Shown: positions 11,606-23,010, counted from the stretch's first letter. The stretch: DNA of 64,000 bases from Panopea generosa (GCA_029582155.1 CM055896.1:24705184-24769183); one strand, 5' to 3'. Notes: generated by a model from the sequence alone, not told the origin. Made by a program: numbers and translations.

Positions 11606-12537
11606 AACAAGAGGCCCAAGAGGGCCTGAGGACGCTCTACTGACTCATGAACCCTCGGGGCGGGGTCATTTTTAACCTTTGGAACACCATTTGAACAAAT
11701 CTAACAATACTATAGTTGGTCATCATTACTACATAAACATTTTGAAAATCTGTTGGGCCATTCATGAGAAGAAGATTTTAAGTTTTGGACTATTTGAGTA
11801 ACGGCAGCCATCTTGAATTTCAGATCAAAAAAAGAAAATCTTCTGTATAGTCTCCTATGCAACAGAAACATGCATGTGAAGTTTCAGTTTTATTGGCCTA
11901 GTAGTTTCAGAATAAATGAAAGAAAAAGAGAATTTTCTGTTTTCCCATAGTATCCCTATGTAAAATTCTAAGCCCCCTTACAGGGCCCCTATAAATTTTA
12001 GCCCCTTTATTCTTATCTGCAATCAAACCCCTACACATAGGGATAATTTATATCAAATATTAACAAATCAAACATATCAGTTCTCAAGAAAACGATTTTA
12101 GTAATTCCCAATTTTTACCCTTTTGGGGCCCCTCCTGACCCCTTAAAACAGTGGAACCCATTCATTTTTACAAATCCTTCACCAAACAATGCTTTTGTGA
12201 AGATATAGGTAAAATCATTTCCATTTAAAAAAAAAAAAAAAAAAATTAAAATAATGACATGTGGCCCCTAATTGAACTCTTGGGGCGGGGTCATATTTTA
12301 CCCAAGGGACACCATTTGAACAAATCTAACAATACTATAGCTGGTCATCATCACTACATAAACATTTTGAAAATCTGTTGGGCCGTTCATGAGAAGAAGA
12401 TTTTTTAAGTTTTGGACTATTTTTAGTTATGGCGGCCATCTTGAATTTCAGATCGAAAAAAAATCTTACTGTATAGTCTCCTATGCAACAGAAGCATGCA
12501 CGTGAAGTTTCAGTTTAATTGGCCTAGTGGTTTCAGA
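11606..12537 (+). mobile_element. Rep-H copy C (lacks the 3' hairpin end)
   Basis: Starts with the full 5' hairpin AACAAGAGGCCCAAGAGGGC and runs through a little more than one internal module. At the point where GTGGTTTCAGA normally continues toward the 3' end, a new 5' end begins. Copies C and D are therefore fused head to tail. Confidence 0.75.
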
Positions 12538-13562
12538 AACAAGAGGCCCAAGAGGACCTGAGGACGCTCTACTGACTCATGAACCCTCCGGGTGGGGTCA
12601 TTTTTAACCCTAGGGACACCATTTGAACAAATCTAACAATACTATAGTTGGTCATCATTACTACATAAACATTTTGAAAATATATTTGGCCGTTCATGAG
12701 AAGAAGATTTAAAGTATTGGACTATTTTTAGTAACGGTGGCCATCTTGAATTTCATCGGAAAAAAAATCTTCTGTATTGTCTCCTATGCAACAGAAACAT
12801 GCATGTGAAGTTTCAGTTTAATTGGCCTGGTGGTTTCAGAAAGGATGAAAGAAAAAGCGAATTTTCTGTTTTCCCATAGTATCCCTATGTAAAATTCTAA
12901 GTCCCCTTACAGGGCCCCTATAAATTTTAGCCCCTTAATTCTTATCTGCAATCAAACCCCTATACATAGGGATAATTTATGCCAAATATGAACAAATCTG
13001 ACATACCGGTTCTCAAGAAAACGATTTTAGTAATTCCCAATTTTTACCCTTTTGGGGCCCCTCCTGACCCCTTCAGACAGTGGAACCCATTCATTTTTAC
13101 AAATCTGAACCTCCTTCACCAAACAATGCTTCTGTGAAGATAGAGGCAAAATCATTTCCATTTCTAAAAAAAAAATAAAAAATATTATCACATGTGTCGC
13201 CTAATTGAACCGTCGGGGTGGGGTCATATTTAACCTTAGGGACACCATTTGAACAAATCTAACAATACTATAGTTGGTCATCATTACTACATAAACATTT
13301 TGAAAATCTGTTCGGCCGTTCATGAGAAGAAGATTTTTTAAGTTTTGGACTATTTTTAGGAACAGCAGCCATCTTGAATTTTAGATCGAAAAAAAAAAAT
13401 CTTTTGTATAGTTTCCTATGCAACAGAAACATGCATGTGAAGTTTCAGTTTAATTGGCCTAGTGGTTTCAGAGAAAGTGCTGCTAACAGACGACAGACGA
13501 CGGACGACAGACAATGCGCCATCGCATAAGCACTTCTGGCCTTTGGCCAGTAGAGCTAAAAA
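12538..13562 (+). mobile_element. Rep-H copy D (both ends present)
   Basis: Begins AACAAGAGGCCCAAGAGGAC directly after copy C with no spacer and ends with the standard simple repeat, the CTGGCCTTTGGCCAG hairpin and TAGAGCTAAAAA. Its 5' hairpin carries a one-base change in the right arm. Confidence 0.75.
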
Positions 13563-13647
13563 TGTGATATCGGGTCATAATAAAAGTCGCTCATGCACGT
13601 AACAATTTATCCAATATAAAAACTGTAACAGATCAAGAAATCAAAAA

Positions 13648-14612
13648 AGATATATATATATGGAGATAGTTATATGTGAATAACCAAGACATAAATGTAC
13701 AGACCAGACTACGGCAAGTGCACCTAGCTACAAAGCAAACCATAGATACAATATCAAGGCCTCTGCCAAACCAATAAATTTGGGTCGACCATGACTCATA
13801 TACTATGGAATTACATGCAACACATCTGGACAGGGTGGACAAATTTACATACATGAACTGATAGGTTTATATGAGTAGGATCCAGTTAAGGATTCATGAC
13901 TACTCACATGCTATATAAAGGACAGATTTATAAACCCGTTGGATCATATAGATACAGTGAAATCATATATAGTTAATATCATAAAGGGAGATAATTAAAT
14001 TCACAACAACAGAATTTACGATTTTTGGATCTTTTCAGATGCTCATTCACAACGCATGATATATATATGGAGATAATTTTATGTGAATAACCAAGACATA
14101 AATGTACAGACCAGACTACAGCGTGTGGGCCTAGCTACAATGCAAACCATAGATACAATATCAAAGCCTCTGCCAAACCAATAAATTTGGTGCCAACCAT
14201 GACTTATATACTATGGAATTACATGCAACATCTGGACAGGGTAGGCAAATTTACATACATGAATTGATAGGTTTATATGAGTAGGATCCAGTTAAGGATT
14301 CATGACAACTCACATGCTATATAAAGGACAGATTTATAAACCCATTGGGTCATATAGATACAGTGAATTCATATATATTTAATTTCATAAAGGGAGATAA
14401 TTAAATTCACAACAACAGAATTTACGATTTTTGGGATTTTTTCAGATGCTCATTCACAATGCATGATATATATATGGAGATAATTATATGTGAATAACCA
14501 AGACATAAATGTACAGACCAGACAACGGCGAGTGTGCCTAACTACAATGCAAACCATAGATACAATATCAAGGCCTCTGCCAAACCATTAAATTTGGTGT
14601 CGAACATGACTT
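13648..14612 (+). repeat. 407-bp tandem repeat, about 2.4 copies
   Basis: Three successive units begin at TATATATGGAGATA (near 13661, 14068 and 14475), a period of 407 bp. The third copy ends near 14612. The units are highly similar (shared landmarks GAATAACCAAGACATAAATG, GGATCCAGTTAAGGATTC, AAAGGGAGATAATTAAATTC). No frame is conserved between units, so I infer a non-coding local duplication. Confidence 0.9.
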
Positions 14613-14859
14613 ATACGAGATATGTCCCAAATGTAATAGGACGACCCTGTCATTTTTTTATTTAGGTCCCGTTAAACTTCCTTACTATCGGTAATGATTT
14701 ATTCAAAATGGACATATTTCCGACCAGCAGGTGACACAATACGCAGACAAACAATCGGATTATGAATCAAATTACCGTGACTAACTACCATGGATAAATT
14801 TATTTATTGCTCCAAAGGAACAGCTTCAATTAAAAATTCAATATAAAATCATTTTAAGA

Positions 14860-15140
14860 GTTGAGATGTTGCGATTTGTTATGCGTCGGAAACCAAACTG
14901 AGTGGACTGATTGTTGAGCGAGTGCTGAATGAACGGAGCGAACGCGGAACGGAATATTAAATAAAGATAGTATAGAACACTCAGATGTGCAGTATACATC
15001 GCTCATGAGTGATGCTTGTGTTTGTGAGTGCATTAAATTAACTGCACTTAATTGAATGCACGCAAACGGAGTGCGAACGGAATGCAAACTGAGAGTAAAC
15101 GGAGTGCAATTATGGGATACTTGAGCGATTTAGGGTCTGT
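14860..15140 (+). repeat. Second copy of the 11-bp repeat block, units inverted
   Basis: Between about 15060 and 15106 there are four 11-bp units of the type ACGGAGTGCGA / ACGGAATGCAA. These are the reverse complement of the units at 1254-1349. The flank that follows (GATACTTGAGCGATTTAGGG, then TCTGTA) is in the same orientation as the flank at 1350-1380. The two loci therefore share a boundary while their repeat cores point in opposite directions. Confidence 0.65.
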
Positions 15141-15198
15141 AACTCTGTGCATGATTGCTATGTACCAAATCTAGCATGACTGCTCATTTTCTCCCTAA

Positions 15199-15411
15199 TT
15201 CCCCTTTTATTTTTCCTTCATTGATAATGAATGGTTTGCTTTACCAAAAGTAGGCAGTTTCGAGAAATCTTTTTTATATCGAGGTGTTGTTCTATGGAAC
15301 AATCTTTCTCAGAGTATTAGAATTACTCAGAAGAAAAATAATTTCAAGAATGCCAACTATCAATTTGTTATTAGAGGTTTTTATTCAGTTTCCCAGGTAT
15401 TTTTAATTTGA
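15199..15411 (+). pseudogene. C-terminal fragment of a non-LTR retrotransposon ORF2
   Basis: The frame 15199-15411 has no ATG and ends at a natural TGA. It contains FEKSFLYRGVVLWNNLSQSI followed by FKNANYQF. The pattern (S-F-x-Y-R-G-x-x-L-W-N-x-L … F-K) is the usual extreme C-terminus of CR1/Rex/RTE-type reverse transcriptase polyproteins. Upstream of 15199 the frame is stopped. It may belong to the same family as the fragment at 9612-9770, but nothing links them physically. Confidence 0.6.
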
Positions 15412-15678
15412 ACTTTCTCATGTCGGATAGATTTCTATTAAGGCCCGGTGCTTTTTAATTTCTATAATTTATTAATGTAAGCATAGTATGCAAGAATTGG
15501 CAGCATATAACCTAGCACTCACTGTGATAAAGTTTTTTTATTATGATTAAAGTAAAGTGACTTTAACGTTAAGTCATGTATATAACATAATGTTTAAATA
15601 TAATATGTAATTCTAATGAGATAGTAATGATATAGTTTGAAAGAATGTAGTACATTAGCTCCTATGACATTATCTCAA

Positions 15679-18276
15679 AGCCCCTATGCTGAATTTTGTG
15701 CAGGCAGACATTAGCACCCTTTCACCCCAGGACAGTAGCCACTTCACACTAGGACATTAGCCCTTCACACTAGGACATTAGCCCCTTCACCCCAGGACAT
15801 TAGCCCCTTCACTTTAGAACTTTTGCCCCTACACACTAGGACATAAGCCCCTTCTCCCTAGGACATTAGCCCCTTCACCCTAGGACATTAGCCTCTTCCC
15901 TCTAGGACATAAGCCCCTTCACCCTAGGACATTAGCCCTTCACACTAGGACATGAGCCCCTTCACCCCAGGACATTAGCCCCTTCATTTAAGACCATTTG
16001 CCCCTCCACACTAGGATATTAGCCCCTTCACCCCAGGACATATGCCCCTTCACCCTAGGACATAAGCCTCTTCCCTCTAGGACATTAGCTCCTCCCCTCT
16101 AGGACATTAGCCCCTTCACCCTAGGACATTAGCCCTTCACACTAGGACGTTAGCCCCTTTCACCCAAGGACATAAGCCCCTTCAATTTAGAACATTTGCC
16201 CCTCCACACCAGGATATTAGCCCCTTTACCCCAGGACATTAGCCCATTCGCCCTAGGACATTAGCCTCTTCACACTAGGACATTAGCCCCTTCCCTCTAA
16301 GACATTAGCCCCTTCACCCTGGGACATAAGCCCGTTCCCCTAGGATATTAGCCCCTTTACCCTTGGACATAAGCCCCTTCTCCCTAGGACATTAGCCCCT
16401 TCATGCTAGGACATTAGCCCCTTCACCATAGGACATTAGCCCCTTCACCCTAGGACATTAGCCCCTTCACCCTAGAACATTAGCCCCTTCACCATAGGAC
16501 ATAAGACCCTTCTCCCTAGGATATAAGCCCCTTCACCCTAGGATATTAGCCCCTTCTCCTATGATATTAGCCCATTCCACCTAGGACATTAGCCCCTTCT
16601 CCCTAGGACATTAGCCCCTTCACCCTAGAACATAAGCCCCTTCTCCCTAGGACATTAGCCCCTTCACCCTAGAACATAAGCCCCTTCTCCCTAGGGTATT
16701 AGCCCCTTCCCCTTCTCCCTAGGACATTTGCCCCTTCTTCCTAGGATATGAGCCTCTTCACCCTAGGACATTAGCCCCTTCTCCCTAGGATATGAGCCCC
16801 TTCACCCAATGACATTAGCCCCTTCTCCCTAGGATATAAGCCCCTTCACTTTAGAACATTAGCCCCTTCTCCCAGGACATTAGCTGCTTCACCCTAGGAC
16901 ATTAGCCCCTTCTCCCAAGGACATTAGCCCCTTCTCCCTAGGATATAAGCCCCTTCACTTTAGAACATAAGCCCCTTCTCCCAGGACATTAGCTGCTTCA
17001 CCCTAGGACATTAGCCCCTTCTCCCAAGGACATTAGCCTCTTCACCCTAGGACATTAGCCACTTCTCATTAGGATATTAGCCCCTTCCCCCAGGACATTA
17101 GCCCCTCCCCCCTAGGACATAAGCCCCTTCTCCCAAGGACATTAGCCTCTTCACCCTAGGACATTAGCCACTTCTCATTAGGATATTAGCCCCTTCCCCC
17201 AGGACATTAGCCCCTTCCCCCTAGGACATAAGCCCCTTCTCACTAGGATATTAGCTCCTTCCCGTTCTCCCTAGGACATTAGCCTCTTCTCCTTAGGATA
17301 TGAGCCCCTTCACCCTAGGACATTAGCCCCTTCTCCCTAAGATATGAGACCCTTCACTTTAGAACATTTGCTCCTACACACTAAGACATTAGCCCCTTCT
17401 CCCTAGGACATTAGCCCCTTCCCCCAGGACATGCCCCTTCACCCTAGGACATTAGCCCCTTCTCCCAAGGACATAAGCCACTTCTAACTAGGATATTAGC
17501 CCCTTCCCCCAGGACATTAGCCCCTTCACCCTAGGACATTAGCCCCTTTTCCCCAGGACATTAGCCTCTTCACACTAGGACATTAGCCCTTTCACCCTAG
17601 GACATTAGCCCCTTCCCCCTAGGACATAAGCCCCTTCCCCCAGAACATTAGCCCCTTCACCCTAGGACATGCCTCTTCACAATAGGACATTAGCCCCTTC
17701 ACCCTAAGACATAAGCCCCTTCCCCTAGAACATTAGCCCCTTCACCCTAGGACATGCCTCTTCACACTAGGACATTAGCCTATCCACATTAGGACATTAG
17801 CCCCTTCACCCTAGGACATAATACCCTTCCCCCAGGACGTTAGCCCCTTCACACTAGGATATTAGCCCCTTCTCTCTAGGACATTAGCCCCTTCCCCCAG
17901 GACATTAGCCCTTTCACCCAAGGACATTAGCCCCTTCTCCCCAGGACATGAGCCCCTTCTCACTAGGACATAAGCCCCTTGCCCCTAGGACAATAGCCCC
18001 TTCACACTAGGACATTAGCCCTTCCCCCTAGGACATTAGCCTCTTCTCATAAGGACATTAGCCCCTTCCCCCTAGGACATTAGCCCCTTCTCACTAGGAC
18101 ATAAGCCCCTTCTCACTAGGATATTATCCCCTATGTGGCTTTGTTAAGGACAACATCCATTCCTCAATTCAAAGGGGAACAAAGGGGCTATTGTCTGTCT
18201 ATGCAAAAGCATCAAGGGACTAATGTCCTAGGGTGAAGGGGCTAATGTCTGCCTGTGTAAAATCAGCATAGGGGCT
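15679..18276. mobile_element. Inverted-repeat-bounded unit containing a 22-bp minisatellite
   Basis: The left flank 15679-15715 (AGCCCCTATGCTGAATTTTG, then TGCAGGCAGACATTAGC) is matched in reverse complement by the right flank 18241-18276, with one indel and about three mismatches. Between them lies the minisatellite 15708-18133. Its unit, CATTAGCCCCTTCACCCTAGGA (22 bp with frequent CTCC/CACC/GACATAAG variants), resembles the inner end of the inverted repeat (GACATTAGC). Near the right arm, at 18206-18240, units appear in inverted orientation (CTAATGTCCTAGGGTGAAGG). I infer a transposon-like element whose terminal sequence was amplified. No transposase is visible. Confidence 0.65.
15708..18133 (+). 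repeat. 22-bp minisatellite, about 110 units
   Basis: Tandem, near-regular 21-22-bp units rich in C and T on this strand. Substitutions concentrate at the position between CCCTT and the next TAGGA. Longer duplicated blocks are visible, for example 17010-17130 against 17140-17230. The sequence is unrelated to the 22-bp array at 2575-8860 despite the same length. Confidence 0.95.
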
Positions 18277-18290
18277 AATGTCCGTTTACC

Positions 18291-19413
18291 AGTATGAAAT
18301 AATAATGAAGTTGTCAAAGTCAATTAACTAATCAATTGTGATAATTATAATGTTTAACTTATTACTGTGATAATTATATACTTATAAAATTTCCTTCTAA
18401 AAGGAACGGCTTGCCTTTTTGAGTAACTTAGCGTAATTATAAGTATTTTGTAGGTCAACAATACTTAAATGGGCATAAGAGCACTTCAATGGGGGAAGGA
18501 GGCAACCTGGATGTAGTGTGTGGGAAGAGTGTCCTTCTCCTGCTGGTGGTGGTAATTCTACTCTACTCCCGCTACCGCTATTGGGATAAGGGGAACTGCT
18601 CCAAAAATGTTTGATATCTTAAACACTAACTGCTAAATTCTGCTCATTTCTTAAAAAATATGGTTGTTATTTACACCAATGTTGTTTTTTTTTTACTTAT
18701 TACGTTATTATTTTTATTATTTAAACACACACACATGCATGCACACACCCACTACTTAGATTAAAAGTTATTCTGCAATGAGTATCAAACCCAGTACTGC
18801 CAAATTATGCATTCTGGTGAGTTTTACGGGGGAGGGGGTATGATCCTGCAAATGTGAGTAGGTGGTGTGTGTATGGCAGGGGTCTAGCTTGCAGGCCTAA
18901 AAATTTTCGATGGGGGTTCTGGGGTACTCCGCCATATATTGTTTTAAACTGTATTACGAATCGTGCATTATCAGGGGTTTTGTGTGTATTTTTTCTATGT
19001 AAAACATATATCAATTACTTCGGGATTTCTTTTTTCTTATCTGCATTGCCTACGTGTAGCTATGCCGGTGTGCCACTGCCATAAAACTATCACTGGATTC
19101 GCTGCCGCCAGGAATAATAAGTGTGCCATGTACAGTGTTTTATGTATCTTGCAGCTACACTGTTAAGTTTTTGATCAAAATACATGTTGGGACAACGTAT
19201 ATGGTGACCCCACTCACCTTACCCAACCTGATAATTGCAGTAGGGGATCATCTCGGCCCGGCTGCTACACCTTTGCTCTCATGTGTTTATTAACAGTGTG
19301 ACCCACTTTCATCGGAGGTAAATCTTCATTATAATGACTTGTTTAATATCATTTTAACAATAACCTATATACTAAATATCAGGGTATATTTTAAGCATTT
19401 TACCCCAAAAATA
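18291..19413. other. Unique DNA, nothing recognised
   Basis: AT-rich with a short ACACACAC/GCAC run near 18725-18750. Open frames of 66-76 codons at 18805-19166 overlap on both strands, lack domains and have no splice-site support. Confidence 0.4.
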
Positions 19414-19605
19414 TTAAAGGGTAACCAAAATGCTAATTGTTTTTTATATTATTTGAATAAAATCGATTAGAGGTTTATAAAAAAGGTTTTGTTTTCATGA
19501 AATTCGCGCTTGTTCATCGGTAAATCACGGAAACAGTAACGCACATTACACCTCTCACGGAAATACATGAAAGAATTAACGGAGTTACCCGAACCAGGTT
19601 ACCGA

Positions 19606-19613
19606 TGACGTCA
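19606..19613. promoter_or_regulatory. Perfect CRE palindrome upstream of the element's reading frame
   Basis: TGACGTCA, the consensus CREB/ATF site, lies 26 bp upstream of the ATG at 19639. It is consistent with a promoter internal to the transposon-like element, but a single 8-mer can also occur by chance. Confidence 0.35.
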
Positions 19614-19638
19614 TACCCATAACGTGATATAGTTCAAG

Positions 19639-19822
19639 ATGGCTGCAATGGACAAAAACATTTCACGAGAGTTATTTTAATGAGGATTCCGACGTTAGTG
19701 ACATTTTATCGGACTTCTCAGGCTCAAGCAGTGATGAAGAACAGGAAACCCTAGATTATGGCATCCAAACATACCAGTTTGAACCCGTGGTACTCGATCG
19801 AGAAACAGATTATTTACAATAA
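19639..19822 (+). pseudogene. Frameshifted small acidic ORF inside the TTAA element
   Basis: The ATG at 19639 lies in a good context (CAAGATGGC) and opens MAAMDKNISRELF, which stops at 19678. The next frame continues immediately with NEDSDVSDILSDFSGSSSDE, then GIQTYQFEP, to a TAA at 19820-19822. A one-base difference in the T run at 19675-19678 separates the two halves. Acidic Ser/Asp/Glu-rich starts followed by a 'GIQPYxFEP'-like motif recall the N-termini of animal proteins related to the P2X7 intracellular zinc-binding domain family. That resemblance is from memory and weak. No downstream domain is visible. Confidence 0.4.
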
Positions 19823-21537
19823 TATTTAAGGACTACCATTACTACTAATAATAAATTATTTCTACCTTAATTATAATTAATACAACTACTACATATTTAT
19901 TATTAAATCTATTATTATGAATAATTAATAACAATAATAGATAGTGGTAGTTTTAATTATAATAATGGTAGGTCTAGTAACAATTTATCAGTTAATATAA
20001 TAGTAAAAATAGAAATGACTTATTATTATTCTATTATGTGTTCCATTACCATGCAACAATTTTACCTATGAAAAAAAATCATTTTATTACTTTCCCTTCT
20101 TGCGCATTTTCAAAAGAATCCCCATGCTATTATTTTTACATGTAGATCTACATGTATTTAAATAAATTGCTTCTGTCATCAGATCAGATCAGAAAAGTCA
20201 AAGTTAGAATCTGACATAGATTCAAAATTTATATAAATCGGTAATGCGTATAATAATTATAAATTAATTAGAATGGTATCTTTCACAGGCAAACAGATAA
20301 TTAAAAAAATAATTACTTTATTATAATGACCAGCAGACATCATGCTGATCTGCGATGCCATATGGTTTTATGGCCCCCTTGATGGTATAAAAAATCCGGT
20401 CACAGGTGTCATCTGTGGAGACAAATCAGTATTGTCGCATATTGGCGTGTGCATTTGATTAGTCCATATACCCCAGGACATATATCACGGCTTTGGTAAA
20501 TTGCCGAACTGTAAACCAACATAATTTACGACACCCCCTCCCCAACTTCTAACCGCCCGAAGCCATTACGGTAAGCCATGGTATCCCAGTAATTGCAATC
20601 AAAACAAACATTGATTTATTACCATGTCAATTATCACAGCACGCATGATTTTTCAAAAATATAAAAATAGACCACTGTACATTTTCGGAAAATAGAGTTG
20701 ACCTAGATCTTTCTTGAAAATTCCATGACCTCGTGTGATCACTGGCATGGGTATTTACGATTGGACACTATTTTTAAATGTAACCTATGGTGTCATGCAT
20801 AGTATTACTGCACGGACTGCTATGCTATGCGAATATAAACAACCGGTCTTTGAAAAATAAATATATAAATATATATTGTTTTAGCCAATGAAAATGGGGA
20901 GATTTTTATTATTCCTACGTAAATCTGGACAATTCAATGGCATCGCGTGATCACTGATAAATTGAAATGTATTGTATTAGCGATTGAAAATGTAGAGATT
21001 TGTCTTATTCCCGCATATCAGAGTGTCACAATTTCGATCCATGCACGTTTCAACAAATTACTGTTAGGAAATTTATGCAAACCAACACCGTTTTTACATT
21101 TTGATTTCCTACAACTTCTGATCAAACACTGTTTTCCTATATTGGCGTGTGTAAGCCCTTAATTACGGATCTCTATTAATCATAAACAAGCAGAGCGATG
21201 CGATCAGCCATGTTTGTTTACAGTGAATGACACGATGACAGGTCGGCACGGTATTTTGTGGGTTATTCTGATTGGTTGACCCCCGGTGACATCATTACGC
21301 CCCAAATGGCATATAGATTGGCGAATTAATTTCAGGTGCGCCAATAAGATTTTACCTGTGTAACTGTGCTATATAGCAACTGGTGTTGGTGTGCACTGGC
21401 GGATTATATTTATAAAAAAAAATTTGAATTGATTAAGCATAAATTTTTTTTGCATTAAAGTTACCCTTTAAATAATACCCTAAGACCAAGGAATCCGTTA
21501 CCAAGTAAATAAAATTGGAGTATCTGTATCCAACCTA

Positions 21538-22194
21538 CCGTATATTCCCTAATTAATGCCTCCGGGGGCGTTACATTTTACAAGGTGGGGGCGTTTATAA
21601 AAGATAAAAAAAGAAAATTTAACAACAGTTAAAAATACAATAAAACCAATAAAGCAATGGAAAAAACCTTAAATCCGGTTTAAATCTCCGAAAAAGTGGT
21701 TCAGAATTATTTGAGAGACAATGAAATAATCGACATAGGATGAAAAAAAGCTGAAAATCTGTATGAAATTACTAGTCTGTGTACTGGAATATCCGAATTT
21801 ATGGTCAGTGTACTCTTCACTTTAAATCACTTGGATGCTTGCTCTTATCAACTTGGAACAATGAGCTTTCAGCGTACACAGACTAACCGCATTTTCCGAC
21901 GTTTTGTAATGTTTTAATCGGCAGACAGTAGTTTTACTAGTATTAAACAGCAAATATGGGGAAGTATTTGTTCAACCAAAAGTGACTAAGTGGTCACCCA
22001 AGATATAAACAATGGGTTAAAGAGTTCAAAGGTAATAAACACTCCGCTAATTGTTGTCTGTGTAACAAAATAATCGATCAGGGAAAGATGGGCGAATACG
22101 CACTCGCATATACGTTTTTTGTTTTTTTTAATTTTCCAGAAAAATAGGTGGGGGGCGTTTATTAGAGTGGGGGTGTTTATAAAGGAATATACGG
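21538..22194 (+). mobile_element. Short TIR element (CCGTATATTCC), copy 1
   Basis: Bounded by CCGTATATTCC at 21538 and its reverse complement GGAATATACGG ending at 22194, with TA on both outer sides. Subterminal GGGGGCGTT motifs are also inverted (GCCTCCGGGGGCGTT near the left end, GGGGGCGTTTATTAGAG near the right). A second copy lies in opposite orientation at about 38431-39084. It carries only a zinc-finger micro-ORF (21956-22147), so it is non-autonomous. The superfamily is uncertain: flanking TA fits Tc1/mariner, while the zinc finger resembles the N-terminal BED-like fingers of hAT-type proteins. Confidence 0.7.
21956..22147 (+). pseudogene. Broken zinc-finger micro-ORF of the TIR element
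   Basis: The frame starts MGKYLFNQK, meets a TGA at 21983-21985 and continues SGHPRYKQWVKEFKGNKHSA, then NCCLCNKIIDQGKMGEYALA. The C-x-x-C…MG-x-x-AL pattern is that of short zinc fingers found at the start of some transposon-derived proteins. The homologous copy at 38488-38664 lacks the stop and keeps five bases lost here, which completes the ALKSH part of the motif. So this copy is degraded. Confidence 0.6.
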
Positions 22195-22559
22195 TATATA
22201 AAATGGACTCATCGCATTAATATTTATGAGATAAACTGGCAGTTTGGCGGGAAAATAGCAAGACGAGTGCATAAAGAAAGGGGATAGATTTCCACCAGTC
22301 ATGGCATATTAAATTGTGTTTTGGAATAAACAACAAAAGTAGCGTCGGCACCTACAAATCAAACAAAAAGAGAAAAACCCAGGTTATACCAGGGTTTCCT
22401 ATATCTATTTACAGGGAAGATGCTTATACTCGTACAGCGTTGATAACCTGTGTATTAAAATAGACTAGTCTGCGTATCTTTAGTAGTCTAGCGCCCACTG
22501 ATATCGCTGATTTGTTTAGAGACAGTATAATGGCCTATTTATGAAAACAAGTTGATGAT
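22195..22559. other. Unique DNA, nothing recognised
   Basis: No coding, splice-flanked or repeat structure that I can support. Confidence 0.4.
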
Positions 22560-23010
22560 CGAATAAACTGAGACAAGCAGACCTTTAAGAAAGGAAACTG
22601 AAGGTGGTCAAGACTATACTGCATTGTAAAATAAAGTGTAGAATACAGAACGTATCAGATTTTGATGGCACCCTGCGCCATATTGTGTTATATTGAGAAC
22701 AGAGTACCTAACAGGAAATCAAAACCTATCTTAATACTTAGGCTGGCCTCCGTAGAGGCAAGCCAAAAATAATTACTAACAATTACATGACTTTCTTTGG
22801 CATTCAAGGACCAAAACGGAAATAAGAGAAAAGTCCTTTTCTTTTTAAAGTGTTATCCTTGGTATTTTTGTTCATTTCATGGCCTATGTGTGTCTATCAT
22901 TGTGATAATTTCTCTAACGCTGTTGTTATAGCGTTCATGAATCATGTTGTTGCCATGCTTAATATGTACATTTATTACTAAAATAAATCTATCAATCTAT
23001 CTATACTCGC
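22560..23010 (+). repeat. Possible 3' end of a retroelement
   Basis: An imperfect hairpin GGCTGGCCTC-CGTA-GAGGCAAGCC lies at 22741-22764. It is followed 200 bp later by AAAATAAATCTATCAATCTATC, a polyadenylation-like signal running into an ATCT-type short tail. This arrangement is common at 3' ends of LINEs and LINE-mobilised SINEs. No reverse transcriptase coding sequence remains, so this is a weak call. Confidence 0.35.

Larger units (their letters stand above)
19418..21467 (+). mobile_element. DNA-transposon-like element with TTAA target duplication
   Basis: TTAA at 19414-19417 and 21468-21471 flanks a 2,050-bp segment. Its ends are inverted repeats: AGGGTAACCAAAATGC on the left and, in reverse complement, AGGGTAACTTTAATGC on the right (13 of 16 identical). 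TTAA duplications are characteristic of the piggyBac and Kolobok superfamilies; the ends here do not settle which. Inside are a CRE-like site (19606-19613) and a broken acidic reading frame (19639-19822). The remainder is AT-rich with no transposase, so it would be non-autonomous. Confidence 0.6.
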
